The position numbers were made by a program, and so were the translations under genes. A stretch of DNA of 64,000 bases. Origin: Flavihumibacter fluminis. GTDB lineage: Bacteria > Bacteroidota > Bacteroidia > Chitinophagales > Chitinophagaceae. The stretch spans positions 124,001 through 188,000 of the forward strand of contig NZ_JAKEVY010000002.1 of NCBI RefSeq assembly GCF_021491375.1, given 5' to 3'. The notes beneath the pieces are model-generated. The model was not told where the DNA came from. It was given only the letters and a program-made list of their open reading frames with translations, and ran no database searches. This document shows, one piece after another, positions 27,601 through 35,330 of this stretch; position 1 is the first letter of the stretch; every line of letters starts with the position of its first letter.

Positions 27601-28287
27601 ACCTATTTATGGGATTTCGGAGATGGTACTACTTCTACAGAAAAAACACCTGTCAAGCTATTCCAGAATCCAGGAACCTATCGGGTAACCCTCACCGTTA
27701 CTGATCCTAATACCTGTAACATTACCGATCAAACGTTCAGGGATGTATTAGTTCAGAGTGCCCCTACGGCGGCCTTTACTTATAGTCCGGTTACTCCCAT
27801 AGAAAATACGCCCACTATCTTCCGGAATAATTCTTCTGCAGATGCCATTGCTTTTGCATGGGATTTTGGAGATGGCGAAACCCTGAATACCTCAAACAGG
27901 TTACCAATTGAACATCAATACAATCGCACCGGTCAGTACGATGCCTGCCTGGTTGCTGTTAATCAGTCTGGTTGTGCGGATACCCTCTGCCTGCCGGTGG
28001 AAGCACTGATTGTTCCTAAAGTGGATCTGCCTAATGCCTTCACGCCACTGGGATCAGCTCCCAATAATGTGATCTATGTTCGGGGATTTGGAATTGGCAG
28101 AATGCGATTCATGATCTTCAATCGCTTTGGTCAGAAAGTATTTGAATCCAACAGCACCAAACTTGGATGGGATGGTCGGTTTAACGGCGTGGTACAGCCG
28201 ATGGATGCCTATGCTTATATCCTGGAAGTTGAATTTACCGATGGAACCAGGACTACCAAAAAAGGTGATATAACCCTGATCCGTTAA
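24622..28287 (+). CDS. Secreted PKD-repeat protein with T9SS type B (gliding-motility-associated) C-terminal domain
   Basis: A 1221-residue protein starting at TTG 24622, which opens a clean signal peptide (RRTIQILILTLCSFAGFSQ). The N-terminal region has EFVENKGQWDP, typical of a conserved domain found before beta-propeller-like repeats. Residues about 270-720 contain repeated YLGG/YIGG-type blades (for example ATYIGGDNADQP, STYLGGSAFDAG). Four PKD modules follow, recognised by NFGDGSPDQ, WDFGDGTRI, WDFGDGTTST and WDFGDGETLN. The last 90 residues begin LPNAFTPLGSAPNN and end DITLIR, the T9SS type B sorting domain. It is probably exported by T9SS and tethered at the surface. A PorP/SprF gene follows after 16 bases, the standard partner arrangement. 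Confidence 0.92.
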   Translation: MRRTIQILILTLCSFAGFSQKNTLGLEFVENKGQWDPSVTFKGDLGNGAFFLQHKGFTVLQHNPDDLKKLASLGHGHMHDEPSGGGKGNKNKATASKASVAIPTEGGAEDETFVLRSHAYKMELVGMTANPQLIPEKPLPGVVSYFLGNDPSKFGSNCRVYSTVTYKNVYPNIDIRYYSDEGFLKYEFIVQPGGNPSQIVMKYDGVDKLSLSKGELVIKTSVGEVRELPPYTFQVGPKGRTEIPSRYAVRGNQVFFQLEAYDKSVPLIIDPTLIFATFTGSRSDNWGYTATYGPDGSLYSGGIVFGDGFPTSPGAFQTSFQASRGQSKFNMGIMKFDPSGTQRLYATYIGGDNADQPHSLIVDPQGDLVIAGRTNSSNFPALRTFGPQGGYDIVLAKLNPSGTGLIGSIRIGGAENDGENSGDSHTGTTRQLINFYGDDARSEVNIDRAGNIYLASCTRSNNFFTTANAPYRTFGGGQDAVLIKTDPSLSNVLMSTYLGGSAFDAGFVLGIHPFNGDIWICGATLSDNFPGDKSGTLGQTFGGDQPDGFIAIFSGDGTVHKKSTYIGTPQRDAVLGFEFDRQGDPYIMGITFGNWPRINAVYGTDGAKQFIGKLRPDLSGWVYTTTYGTNSSLPNISPVAFLVDRCENVYVSGWGGTNLANFNMAGTTGMPVTDDAIKRTTDNNDFYFIVIKRDATELLYGSFFGQNGNFSEHVDGGTSRFDQEGVIYQAMCANCYSSSLTPTRPVFPVTPGAWCCSNRFSGSHNTGNGAECNLAALKIAFNFAGVGAGVTAAIGGVFDTSGCVPLTVTLRDTIRNAQSYEWNFGDGSPDQITTNFEVQHTYTQVGNFRVRLIAVDSNSCNIRDTAYINMRVRADEALIDFNAVKLDPCESLSFRFDNLSTPPAGKPFTDTSFVWDFGDGTRIISGPQSVTHSYQAAGTYRIRLIIRDTIYCNSGDSVLKEFNLAPLVEARFELPNGCAPYTAEIENTSIAGQTYLWDFGDGTTSTEKTPVKLFQNPGTYRVTLTVTDPNTCNITDQTFRDVLVQSAPTAAFTYSPVTPIENTPTIFRNNSSADAIAFAWDFGDGETLNTSNRLPIEHQYNRTGQYDACLVAVNQSGCADTLCLPVEALIVPKVDLPNAFTPLGSAPNNVIYVRGFGIGRMRFMIFNRFGQKVFESNSTKLGWDGRFNGVVQPMDAYAYILEVEFTDGTRTTKKGDITLIR

Positions 28288-28303
28288 CACAAAAAGAAGT
28301 AGC

Positions 28304-29350
28304 ATGATGAAACGTGGAATGTACTTGTGGCGCTTCGGATTTTGCTGCCTGCTGGCGCTTTTAACAATGAACCTGAGTTATGCACAGGATCTCCGGTTTT
28401 CGCAGTGGTTTAATTCTCCTCTTACCACCAACCCTGCCAATACCGGATTTATTCCTGATGCGGATTTTCGGATTGGGGCCAACTACCGGAGTCAGTTTAT
28501 CAACGTGATGGATGTGCCTTATAAAACCATCAGCATTTTTGGTGATGCGCAGATCATGCGCGATCGCATTGAAAATGGCTGGCTGGGTGTAGGTGGAGTT
28601 ATACTGAGAGATGTTGCCGGAAGCGGAAACCTGACTTCTACCAAAGTATATGGATCACTCGCCTATCACCAAATGCTTGGATTATCCAGTTTACTTTCAG
28701 CCGGTTTTAACCTTGGATGGGCGAATAAACGCATTGATCCGACCCGTTTGAAATTTCCGGATCAATTCAACCAGGCTACCGGTTTCTTTGATGCAGGTGT
28801 GCCAACCAATGTGGCTTTCAATTCTACCAGTATCGGTTATATGGATATGCAGGTGGGACTGAACTATGCTTATTTCCCGACAGAAGATCTATATGTGAAT
28901 GGTGGTTTTTCTGTACATCATATCAATCGTCCCAGGGAAACATTCTTTACTGAAACGGGTTTTGACAACCGCCTGGCTCCACGTTATATCGGTTTTGTGA
29001 ATGCCAGCATTAAGGTGAATCAACAGGTAATTGTTAATCCAATGGCTTATTATACCAACCAGGCGAGTGCCTCTGAACTGGTTGGTGGTTTAAGTGCCAA
29101 CTACAATCTGAGCGGCGATGGTGAAACCCAGGTGATAGGCGGTATGTACTACAGGATAGGGGAGTCGCTGATTCCACTGATCGGATTTCAATGGAAAAAT
29201 TTCAGAATGAGTTTCACCTATGATGTTACCACTTCCTCTCTTGCACAATACAACAATGCCCGCGGTGCAATTGAATTTTCTCTGTTGAAACATGGATTTT
29301 ACAGTGAAGGCCAGGGTAATCTACGGCAATCCCTCTGTCCGACTTTTTAG
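28304..29350 (+). CDS. PorP/SprF family type IX secretion outer-membrane protein
   Basis: A 348-residue protein with a signal peptide (cut near LSYAQD) followed by the family opening DLRFSQWFNSPLTTNPANTG. A barrel of amphipathic strands follows with the family landmarks YHQMLGLSSLLSAGF, GLNYAYFPTEDLYVNGG and HHINRPRETFF, ending SLCPTF. PorP/SprF proteins help T9SS export or surface attachment of a dedicated partner with a type B sorting domain, and the PKD protein directly upstream is the obvious partner. A second methionine codon at 28307 is an equally possible start. Confidence 0.92.
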   Translation: MMKRGMYLWRFGFCCLLALLTMNLSYAQDLRFSQWFNSPLTTNPANTGFIPDADFRIGANYRSQFINVMDVPYKTISIFGDAQIMRDRIENGWLGVGGVILRDVAGSGNLTSTKVYGSLAYHQMLGLSSLLSAGFNLGWANKRIDPTRLKFPDQFNQATGFFDAGVPTNVAFNSTSIGYMDMQVGLNYAYFPTEDLYVNGGFSVHHINRPRETFFTETGFDNRLAPRYIGFVNASIKVNQQVIVNPMAYYTNQASASELVGGLSANYNLSGDGETQVIGGMYYRIGESLIPLIGFQWKNFRMSFTYDVTTSSLAQYNNARGAIEFSLLKHGFYSEGQGNLRQSLCPTF

Positions 29351-29352
29351 AG

Positions 29353-29360
29353 TAAATTTG
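29353..29360 (+). promoter_or_regulatory. Predicted -7 promoter box before the beta-barrel gene
   Basis: TAAATTTG matches TAnnTTTG exactly and ends 4 bases before the ATG at 29365. No TTTG -33 element is seen, so it may be chance or a weak internal promoter. Confidence 0.3.
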
Positions 29361-29364
29361 AACC

Positions 29365-29967
29365 ATGAAGAAAAGAAGCTTACTTGCGCTAACCTGTCTT
29401 TGCCTTATCACAGGCAGCCTGTTTGCACAGGATGATACTGCAGAAGAAACACCCAAGGGATTCGACAGAAGCCGCCTCTTTGTAGGAGGAAACTTCGCCA
29501 TGAGTTTTGGCAACTTTACCTTCATCAATATTTCTCCGCAACTGGGCTACCGGTTCAATGATTTTCTCGCAGCCGGTATTGGAATAAATGGCCAGTTTTC
29601 CCAGCGGAAATATCGTTCCGGCAGCACTGTGGTTCAAAAAGACCGGTACGGTGTTGCAGGTATGAATCTGTTCGGACGCCTTTACCCTATTAAGCAGGGT
29701 TTTATTCAATTACAACCGGAAATGAATTATATCTGGGGAAGTAATATTGATTACACTTCACAGCAGGAAGTGAAAAGATCAATTAATGGAAAAATTCTGC
29801 CTTCCCTCCTTGCTGGAGTGGGAGCCTATCTGCCTGCAGGCAGAGCTGGCGGACTCATCATCATGGCCCAATATGATCTCTTAAATAAGCGGGGAAACTG
29901 GCCCAATCCCAGTACTCCTTATGGAAATAATATCTTCATGACCGTGGGCTTCAATGCAGGATTTTGA
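29365..29967 (+). CDS. Small outer-membrane beta-barrel protein
   Basis: A 200-residue protein with a signal peptide (cut near GSLFAQ). The mature part is a short acidic stretch followed by about eight amphipathic strands with glycine and aromatic residues (RLFVGGNFAMSFGNF, PQLGYRFNDFLAAGIGING, GMNLFGRLYPI, IIMAQYDLLN), ending VGFNAGF with a terminal phenylalanine. This fits an eight-stranded OmpA-like or OprF-like barrel without a peptidoglycan-binding domain. No ligand or partner is visible. It follows the PorP/SprF gene by 14 bases and may be co-transcribed. Confidence 0.82.
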   Translation: MKKRSLLALTCLCLITGSLFAQDDTAEETPKGFDRSRLFVGGNFAMSFGNFTFINISPQLGYRFNDFLAAGIGINGQFSQRKYRSGSTVVQKDRYGVAGMNLFGRLYPIKQGFIQLQPEMNYIWGSNIDYTSQQEVKRSINGKILPSLLAGVGAYLPAGRAGGLIIMAQYDLLNKRGNWPNPSTPYGNNIFMTVGFNAGF

Positions 29968-29969
29968 TC

Positions 29970-30509
29970 CTATTGAATCTTATTAAACAACTCAACCGGG
30001 TTATCACATACGATAATCCGGTCTTCAATGGGTTCATATAAAAATTGTTCTGTGGCAGCCTGGCGCATAAACAGGATGAGATGCTGGTAATAAGCTCCTG
30101 AATTGAGCAGGTATATTTTCTTGTCGTGAATCTTGAGCTGGTTCCAGGTGAGCATTTCAAAAAACTCATCCATGGTGCCGAATCCCCCCGGTAAAATAAT
30201 TGCGGCATCACTCATTTCATACATCATTCGCTTGCGGGTATGCATGTCAGGTACTACTGCCAGCTCTGTTATTCCAGTATGTTGTTGTTCCCATTCGGTT
30301 AATACCTTGGGAATCACTCCCATTACTTCTCCACCATGTTCCAGCACTGAGTCTGCAATGATGCCCATCAATCCTTTTTTGCCTCCGCCATACACGAGTT
30401 TGATCTGCAGCATGGCCAACAATTTGCCCAGTTCTGCTGTGTGTTTCGCGAATATTGGGTTATTGCCGGCCTGCGATCCGCAAAAAACAGCAATTGCTTT
30501 TATATTCAT
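29970..30509 (-). CDS. LOG-family nucleotide phosphoribohydrolase (TIGR00730 type)
   Basis: I chose ATG 30509, which starts MNIKAIAVFCGSQ as in the family; a methionine five codons upstream is less likely. The 179 residues contain the Rossmann-like KLVYGGGKKGLMG, the arginine in MHTRKRMM, and the signature LPGGFGTMDEFFE with the catalytic glutamate. LOG proteins cleave nucleoside 5'-monophosphates to the free base and ribose 5-phosphate; plant and some bacterial members release active cytokinin. Its 3' end is 2 bases from the convergent barrel gene. A second, longer LOG-family gene lies at 32134. Confidence 0.88.
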   Translation of the reverse strand: MNIKAIAVFCGSQAGNNPIFAKHTAELGKLLAMLQIKLVYGGGKKGLMGIIADSVLEHGGEVMGVIPKVLTEWEQQHTGITELAVVPDMHTRKRMMYEMSDAAIILPGGFGTMDEFFEMLTWNQLKIHDKKIYLLNSGAYYQHLILFMRQAATEQFLYEPIEDRIIVCDNPVELFNKIQ

Positions 30510-30576
30510 AGATAATTGTGTCAAAGTAAGCGTATTCCTATTTACATTGTGTCAATTTTTATAAAATCTTTGTCGC

Positions 30577-32031
30577 ATGTCCTCTACTTTGCTCTTCACA
30601 TTTGTGATCGCATATTTTGCTGTTTTACTGGTTGTTGCCTACATCACTTCCCGAAACTCCAACAACGAAAGTTTCTTTATCGGAAACAAAAATTCGAATT
30701 GGATGCTGGTAGCTTTTGGTATGATCGGTACCTCATTGAGTGGAGTGACCTTCGTATCGGTTCCCGGCACCGTAGCCACCTCCGCTTTCAGCTATATGCA
30801 GGTGGTAATCGGTTACCTGCTGGGTTATATTGTGATCGCCTATGTGTTGTTGCCGATCTATTATAAAATGAACCTGACTTCCATTTACAATTACCTGCAA
30901 CAACGATTTGGGTTCACTGCCTATAAAACCGGCGCCCTGTTTTTTATTATTTCACGTACGATCGGCGCAACTGCCAGGCTTTACCTGGTGATCAATGTTC
31001 TTCAACTTTTCATACTCGATGATTTGGGTATTCCTTTTGTTGTTACCTCCCTGATCATCCTGCTCATGATTCTGCTTTATACCTTTGAAGGGGGCGTAAA
31101 AACAATTGTTTATACCGATACCCTTCAAACCAGTTTCATGTTACTCGGGTTGGTAGTTTGCGTTATCTACATCATGAACAACCTGGGTCTCAATTTCAGT
31201 GAAACCATGTCTGCCCTCTCCGCCAAAGGGTATACCAATATTTTCAATTTTGATGTCAACAGCAAGGGCTTCTTCCTTAAGCAGATTCTGGGTGGTGCTT
31301 TTATTACCATCGCCATGACAGGCCTCGACCAGGAAATGATGCAGAAGAATATCTCCGTAAAAACCTTGAAGGACTCTCAGAAAAATATCATGACCTTCAG
31401 TGTGATCATCGTTTTCGTGAATTTTCTTTTCCTGCTGCTGGGCGGATTGCTCTATATCTTCGCTGCACAAAAAGGAATGAATGTATCCGGTGATGATCTC
31501 TTCCCAACAGTGGCACTGAGTTATCTTCCGCCTATTACAGCTGTGATTTTTATCATTGCCCTCATCTCAGCACTTTTCCCCAGTGCAGATGGAGCGCTTA
31601 CGGCCCTCACTTCTTCTTTCTGTATCGATATGCTTGGCATTAAGAGAAATCCATCCCTTACGGAAAAATCTCAAAAGCGCATACGCATGACCGTTCACCT
31701 GACTTTCACGGTGATTTTCATGGTCTGCATCCTGATCTTCAAACTGATTGATAACAAATCAATTATCGGGGTGATTCTGGATCTGGCAGGATATACCTAT
31801 GGACCATTACTCGGACTCTTCTCCTTCGGCATCCTGACCAACAGGAAGTTTGCCGACAGTATAGCGGTTACTATTATCTGTTTGCTTTCACCGGTGCTTA
31901 GTTACCTGATCAGTGAAAATGCAGATAAGTTGTTCGGCGGATACCAGATCGGTATTGAGCTGCTGCTTATCAACGGATTAATCACTTTCCTGGGCTTGTT
32001 AATGATCTCCAAAAAACCTGCCCTGGCATAA
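30577..32031 (+). CDS. Sodium:solute symporter family protein
   Basis: A 484-residue protein with about 13 hydrophobic helices. It has the family opening FFIGNKNSNWMLVAFGMIGTSLSG in helices 1-2, with the unwound serine/threonine-rich site, and the internal sequence GLDQEMMQKNISVKTLKDSQ after helix 6. ISALFPSADGALTALTSSF in helix 8 is where sodium-site residues usually lie. Transported solute cannot be told from the sequence; members carry sugars, proline, iodide, acetate and others. It is divergent from the LOG gene at 30509. A near-consensus -7 box (AATCTTTG, 30565-30572) ends 4 bases before its ATG. Confidence 0.87.
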   Translation: MSSTLLFTFVIAYFAVLLVVAYITSRNSNNESFFIGNKNSNWMLVAFGMIGTSLSGVTFVSVPGTVATSAFSYMQVVIGYLLGYIVIAYVLLPIYYKMNLTSIYNYLQQRFGFTAYKTGALFFIISRTIGATARLYLVINVLQLFILDDLGIPFVVTSLIILLMILLYTFEGGVKTIVYTDTLQTSFMLLGLVVCVIYIMNNLGLNFSETMSALSAKGYTNIFNFDVNSKGFFLKQILGGAFITIAMTGLDQEMMQKNISVKTLKDSQKNIMTFSVIIVFVNFLFLLLGGLLYIFAAQKGMNVSGDDLFPTVALSYLPPITAVIFIIALISALFPSADGALTALTSSFCIDMLGIKRNPSLTEKSQKRIRMTVHLTFTVIFMVCILIFKLIDNKSIIGVILDLAGYTYGPLLGLFSFGILTNRKFADSIAVTIICLLSPVLSYLISENADKLFGGYQIGIELLLINGLITFLGLLMISKKPALA

Positions 32032-32133
32032 ACTAAAGCAGGAAAATCTACGTTTTAAGGATGTAAACCTACGATGCCATCCATCGATTTAAATGGGTGG
32101 CATTGTTGTCTCCTAACCTTAAAATGGAAGACT

Positions 32134-32829
32134 ATGAACGATACGATCCGTATGACGAAGCAAAGGCGCTGGAGTGAATCAAAAGCGCAGTCGAGCTGGC
32201 AGATCTTTAAAATCATGGCAGAGTTTGTGGATGGATTTGAAGCACTGGCCAAACTGGGGCCCTGTATCTCCATTTTTGGATCAGCACGTACTGAACCAGG
32301 TCACCCTGCATATGAACTGACGGTAGATGTTGCCAAACGTTTGGCAGATGAAGGTTTCGGTATCATTTCAGGTGGTGGTCCGGGTATTATGGAAGCTGCC
32401 AACAAAGGTGCACAGTTGGGTGGCGGAAAATCGGTGGGACTGAATATCGAACTGCCTTTTGAACAGCATGCAAACCCTTATATCGACAGAGATGCCAACC
32501 TGAATTTCGAATACTTCTTTGTTCGCAAAACCATGTTTACCAAATATTCTCAGGGTTTCGTTATGATGCCCGGTGGCTTTGGTACCATGGATGAATTCTT
32601 CGAAGTTGGTACCCTGATCCAGACCGGAAAAATGTTGCAGGTTCCGCTGATCCTGGTGGATAGCTCTTATTGGGGCGGACTCATGAACTGGCTCGAATCT
32701 ACCATGCTGAAGGAAGGTTATATCTCTCCTGAGGATCTGGACCTGCTGAAAATGGTGGATACTGCTGATGAAGTAGCTGAACAGGTATTGCATTTCTACA
32801 GTAAACATCCGCTGCAGCCGAACTTCTAA
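32134..32829 (+). CDS. LOG-family protein (long form)
   Basis: A 231-residue protein. The ATG at 32134 (MNDTIRMTKQ) is preferred over the upstream one at 32074, whose extra residues look non-native. After a charged helical N-terminus of about 45 residues comes GPCISIFGSARTEPGHPAYE, the phosphate-binding GFGIISGGGPGIMEAANKG, the arginine in FFVRKTMFTKYS and the signature MMPGGFGTMDEFFE. The long N-terminus marks the TIGR00730 subgroup related to PpnN-like nucleosidases. Activity is probably cleavage of a nucleoside monophosphate. It shares the signature with the shorter paralogue at 29970-30509. Confidence 0.87.
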   Translation: MNDTIRMTKQRRWSESKAQSSWQIFKIMAEFVDGFEALAKLGPCISIFGSARTEPGHPAYELTVDVAKRLADEGFGIISGGGPGIMEAANKGAQLGGGKSVGLNIELPFEQHANPYIDRDANLNFEYFFVRKTMFTKYSQGFVMMPGGFGTMDEFFEVGTLIQTGKMLQVPLILVDSSYWGGLMNWLESTMLKEGYISPEDLDLLKMVDTADEVAEQVLHFYSKHPLQPNF

Positions 32830-32861
32830 AATTTTGGGCTATTTTTACACAAATTGTCCAC

Positions 32862-33503
32862 TTGGAAGAATTGATTCATCAGCCGATAAATGAATATGCA
32901 GAGCGGTTTAGTTCTGCAGAATCACCCCTGTTGGAGGAGATTAACAAGTATACGCAGGCAAATCATCCGCATGCGCATATGCTGAGTGGTCGCTTGCAGG
33001 GGCGATTTCTTTCTATGCTCAGTCGGCTCCTTCAACCTCAATACATCCTGGAGGTCGGAACCTTTACTGGATACAGTGCACTTTGCCTGGCTGAAGGACT
33101 GACTCCAACCGGCAGCTTACATACCATTGAAATAAGGCAGGAAGATGCAGAAACAGCAAAAGCTTATTTTGATCGTTCTGCCTATGCCAATCAGATTCAT
33201 CTGATGGTTGGTCCGGCTGCCACCATCATTCCACAATTGCCTTTTACCTGGGACTTGGTTTTTATCGATGCAGATAAAACCGGGTACATTGAATATTATG
33301 AACTGGTGGTTCCCAGGCTCAGAAAAGGTGGGTTGATTATTGCAGACAATGTGTTGTTCCATGGTCAGGTGCTTGAAACCGTGATCAGTGGAAAAAATGC
33401 GAAAGCCATACATGCATTTAATGAACATGTAAAGTCTGATCCAAGGGTGGAGACCAGCCTGGTTACCCTTCGCGACGGACTTTTATTAATCCGGAAAAAC
33501 TAA
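32862..33503 (+). CDS. O-methyltransferase (COMT-like, SAM-dependent)
   Basis: A 213-residue protein; the TTG at 32862 is the likely start because it gives EELIHQPINEYAE, close to the family opening, and no ATG lies upstream. The catechol O-methyltransferase-like core is clear: LEVGTFTGYSALCLAEGL (motif I), HTIEIRQED, FIDADKTGYIEYYE with the metal-ligand aspartate, and GGLIIADNVLFHGQV with the Asp-Asn pair. These enzymes methylate catechol-type or other small hydroxylated acceptors using magnesium. The acceptor is unknown. It is followed after 4 bases by the LysM/glucosaminidase gene. Confidence 0.88.
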   Translation: MEELIHQPINEYAERFSSAESPLLEEINKYTQANHPHAHMLSGRLQGRFLSMLSRLLQPQYILEVGTFTGYSALCLAEGLTPTGSLHTIEIRQEDAETAKAYFDRSAYANQIHLMVGPAATIIPQLPFTWDLVFIDADKTGYIEYYELVVPRLRKGGLIIADNVLFHGQVLETVISGKNAKAIHAFNEHVKSDPRVETSLVTLRDGLLLIRKN

Positions 33504-33507
33504 GATC

Positions 33508-34716
33508 ATGAAGCGTCCAATCCTATTGATTCTGTTTATCGCTTTTATCAGCCGGACCAATGCCCAGCAAAATCCGACTGTACTTGCGTATATACAGGAA
33601 TACCGGCAACTGGCTGTAGATGAAATGCTCCGCACCGGTGTACCGGCTGCCATCAAACTGGCCCAGGGAATTCATGAAACCATGGCCGGCCAGAGTGACC
33701 TGGTAATGCGTTCGAACAATCATTTCGGAATTAAGTGTAAGTCTACCTGGACAGGTGATAAAGTCTATCACGATGATGATGCTGCTGGTGAATGTTTCCG
33801 TAGTTATGGATCAGCGTCCGATTCATACCGCGATCATTCAGATTTTCTAAAGTCCAACCAGCGCTATGGCTTTCTTTTCAAGCTTGATCCAACCGATTAC
33901 GAAGCCTGGGCTTATGGACTTAAAAAAGCAGGTTATGCAACCAATATCAAGTATTCCCAGATTCTGATCAAACTGATTGAAACCTATAACCTGCAGGACT
34001 ATACGCTGATTGCACTCGGTAAGAAAGCTCCATCCAATGAGCTGTTGGTAGGTATTCGTCCGCCAAAGGAAGATGTGATAGAGATTCCTGTTCCACCTGT
34101 TGTTACAAATTATCCTTCCGGAGTTTTTGAAATCAATTATACCAAAGTTTTATATGCGAAGGCGGGAACCAGCTTGCTTGCACTGGCAGATGAACATCGG
34201 GTTTCTCTGGCGCGCTTACTAGACTATAATGATATTACCCCGGGAGAAGGTGACCTCCTGGCAACCGATCAACTTATTTTCCTGCAGCGGAAAAAGAAAA
34301 CAGGAGCCGGACTCTTTCATATTGTAGGTTCAAATGAAACTTTGTATGATATCGCGCAGGCAGAAGGTATTCGTTATGGCACCCTGCTGGAATTGAATCA
34401 CCTGCACCCTGATATGGAGCCGGCACCAGGAGAACGTTTGTACCTGAAAGAAAAATCGCCCAAACAGCCACTGCTGGCTGGTGATAAACGTCCGAAACAA
34501 AGATCCGAGCTGGCTTATACCAGTTCCAGGCCAACTGATTTGGTACAGCAGGCATCCTTCAAACAAAAACCGGTACAGCACATCGTGCGGGAAAAGGAAA
34601 CCCTCTACGGTATCAGTAAAAAATACGGAGTTAGTATTGAGCAGGTTAAAGAATGGAACCAGTTGAATACTAATGGACTGAAAACCGGCCAACAATTACT
34701 TATTTACACCAACTGA
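33508..34716 (+). CDS. Secreted N-acetylglucosaminidase with LysM domains
   Basis: A 402-residue protein with a signal peptide (cut near RTNAQQ). The glucosaminidase (GH73/FlgJ-like) domain spans about 25-165, with the catalytic glutamate in KLAQGIHETMAGQS, then NNHFGIKCKSTW, RSYGSASDSYRDHSDFL and YGLKKAGYATN. Three LysM-like repeats follow: a divergent one near residues 210-255, one starting FHIVGSNETLYDIAQAEGI, and a clear one at the end starting HIVREKETLYGISKKYGV. The protein should bind and cut peptidoglycan glycan strands during cell-wall growth or division. hpt follows after 1 base, so the three genes from 32862 are probably one operon. Confidence 0.9.
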   Translation: MKRPILLILFIAFISRTNAQQNPTVLAYIQEYRQLAVDEMLRTGVPAAIKLAQGIHETMAGQSDLVMRSNNHFGIKCKSTWTGDKVYHDDDAAGECFRSYGSASDSYRDHSDFLKSNQRYGFLFKLDPTDYEAWAYGLKKAGYATNIKYSQILIKLIETYNLQDYTLIALGKKAPSNELLVGIRPPKEDVIEIPVPPVVTNYPSGVFEINYTKVLYAKAGTSLLALADEHRVSLARLLDYNDITPGEGDLLATDQLIFLQRKKKTGAGLFHIVGSNETLYDIAQAEGIRYGTLLELNHLHPDMEPAPGERLYLKEKSPKQPLLAGDKRPKQRSELAYTSSRPTDLVQQASFKQKPVQHIVREKETLYGISKKYGVSIEQVKEWNQLNTNGLKTGQQLLIYTN

Positions 34717-34717
34717 T

Positions 34718-35260
34718 ATGTCTGTTTTACAGGTTAAGGATAAACTGTTCGAGCCCTATCTGACGGCTGAAGAAATCAATGGGCAGGTACAGCGACTGGC
34801 AGCAGAAATCAACCGCGATTACGAGGGAAAGAAGCCCCTGTTTATAGCCATCCTGAATGGTTCCTTCATGTTTGCCTCAGATCTCTTTAAAGCCATCCAC
34901 ATAGACGCAGAAATCTGCTTTATTAAACTGGCTTCTTATAAAGGGACCAAGTCTACCGGCCAGGTGATAACTGCTATAGGGCTGGACACAGATATCCACG
35001 ACCGGCATGTTATTATTGTAGAGGATATTGTAGACACCGGTAAAACCTTGCACGAGTTTCTCCCCCAGTTACACCACCAGCAACCGGCCTCCCTGGAACT
35101 GGCTGTATTGTTGCACAAACCGGATGCCACGCGCTTCCCGGTTCCACTCAAATACCTGGGATTCAGTATCCCGGATAAGTTCGTACTGGGTTATGGATTA
35201 GATTATGATGGGCTTGGACGCAATATTCCGGAGATTTACCAGTTAAAGGAGAACCATTAA
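34718..35260 (+). CDS. hpt: Hypoxanthine phosphoribosyltransferase
   Basis: A 180-residue type I phosphoribosyltransferase. It has FIAILNGSFMFASDLFKAI near residue 45, the flexible-loop region KLASYKGTKSTGQV, the PRPP-binding signature VIIVEDIVDTGKTL near residue 106, and FVLGYGLDYDGLGRNIPEIY at the C-terminus, which contacts the purine. It salvages hypoxanthine and guanine to IMP and GMP. Length and order of motifs are normal. Confidence 0.93.
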   Translation: MSVLQVKDKLFEPYLTAEEINGQVQRLAAEINRDYEGKKPLFIAILNGSFMFASDLFKAIHIDAEICFIKLASYKGTKSTGQVITAIGLDTDIHDRHVIIVEDIVDTGKTLHEFLPQLHHQQPASLELAVLLHKPDATRFPVPLKYLGFSIPDKFVLGYGLDYDGLGRNIPEIYQLKENH

Positions 35261-35330
35261 AGCTCAACCGGCTTTTTTGGTACCCCTAAAACCTAATATG
35301 ACCTAATTTCGAGTTGTAATTCCCGCCGTC

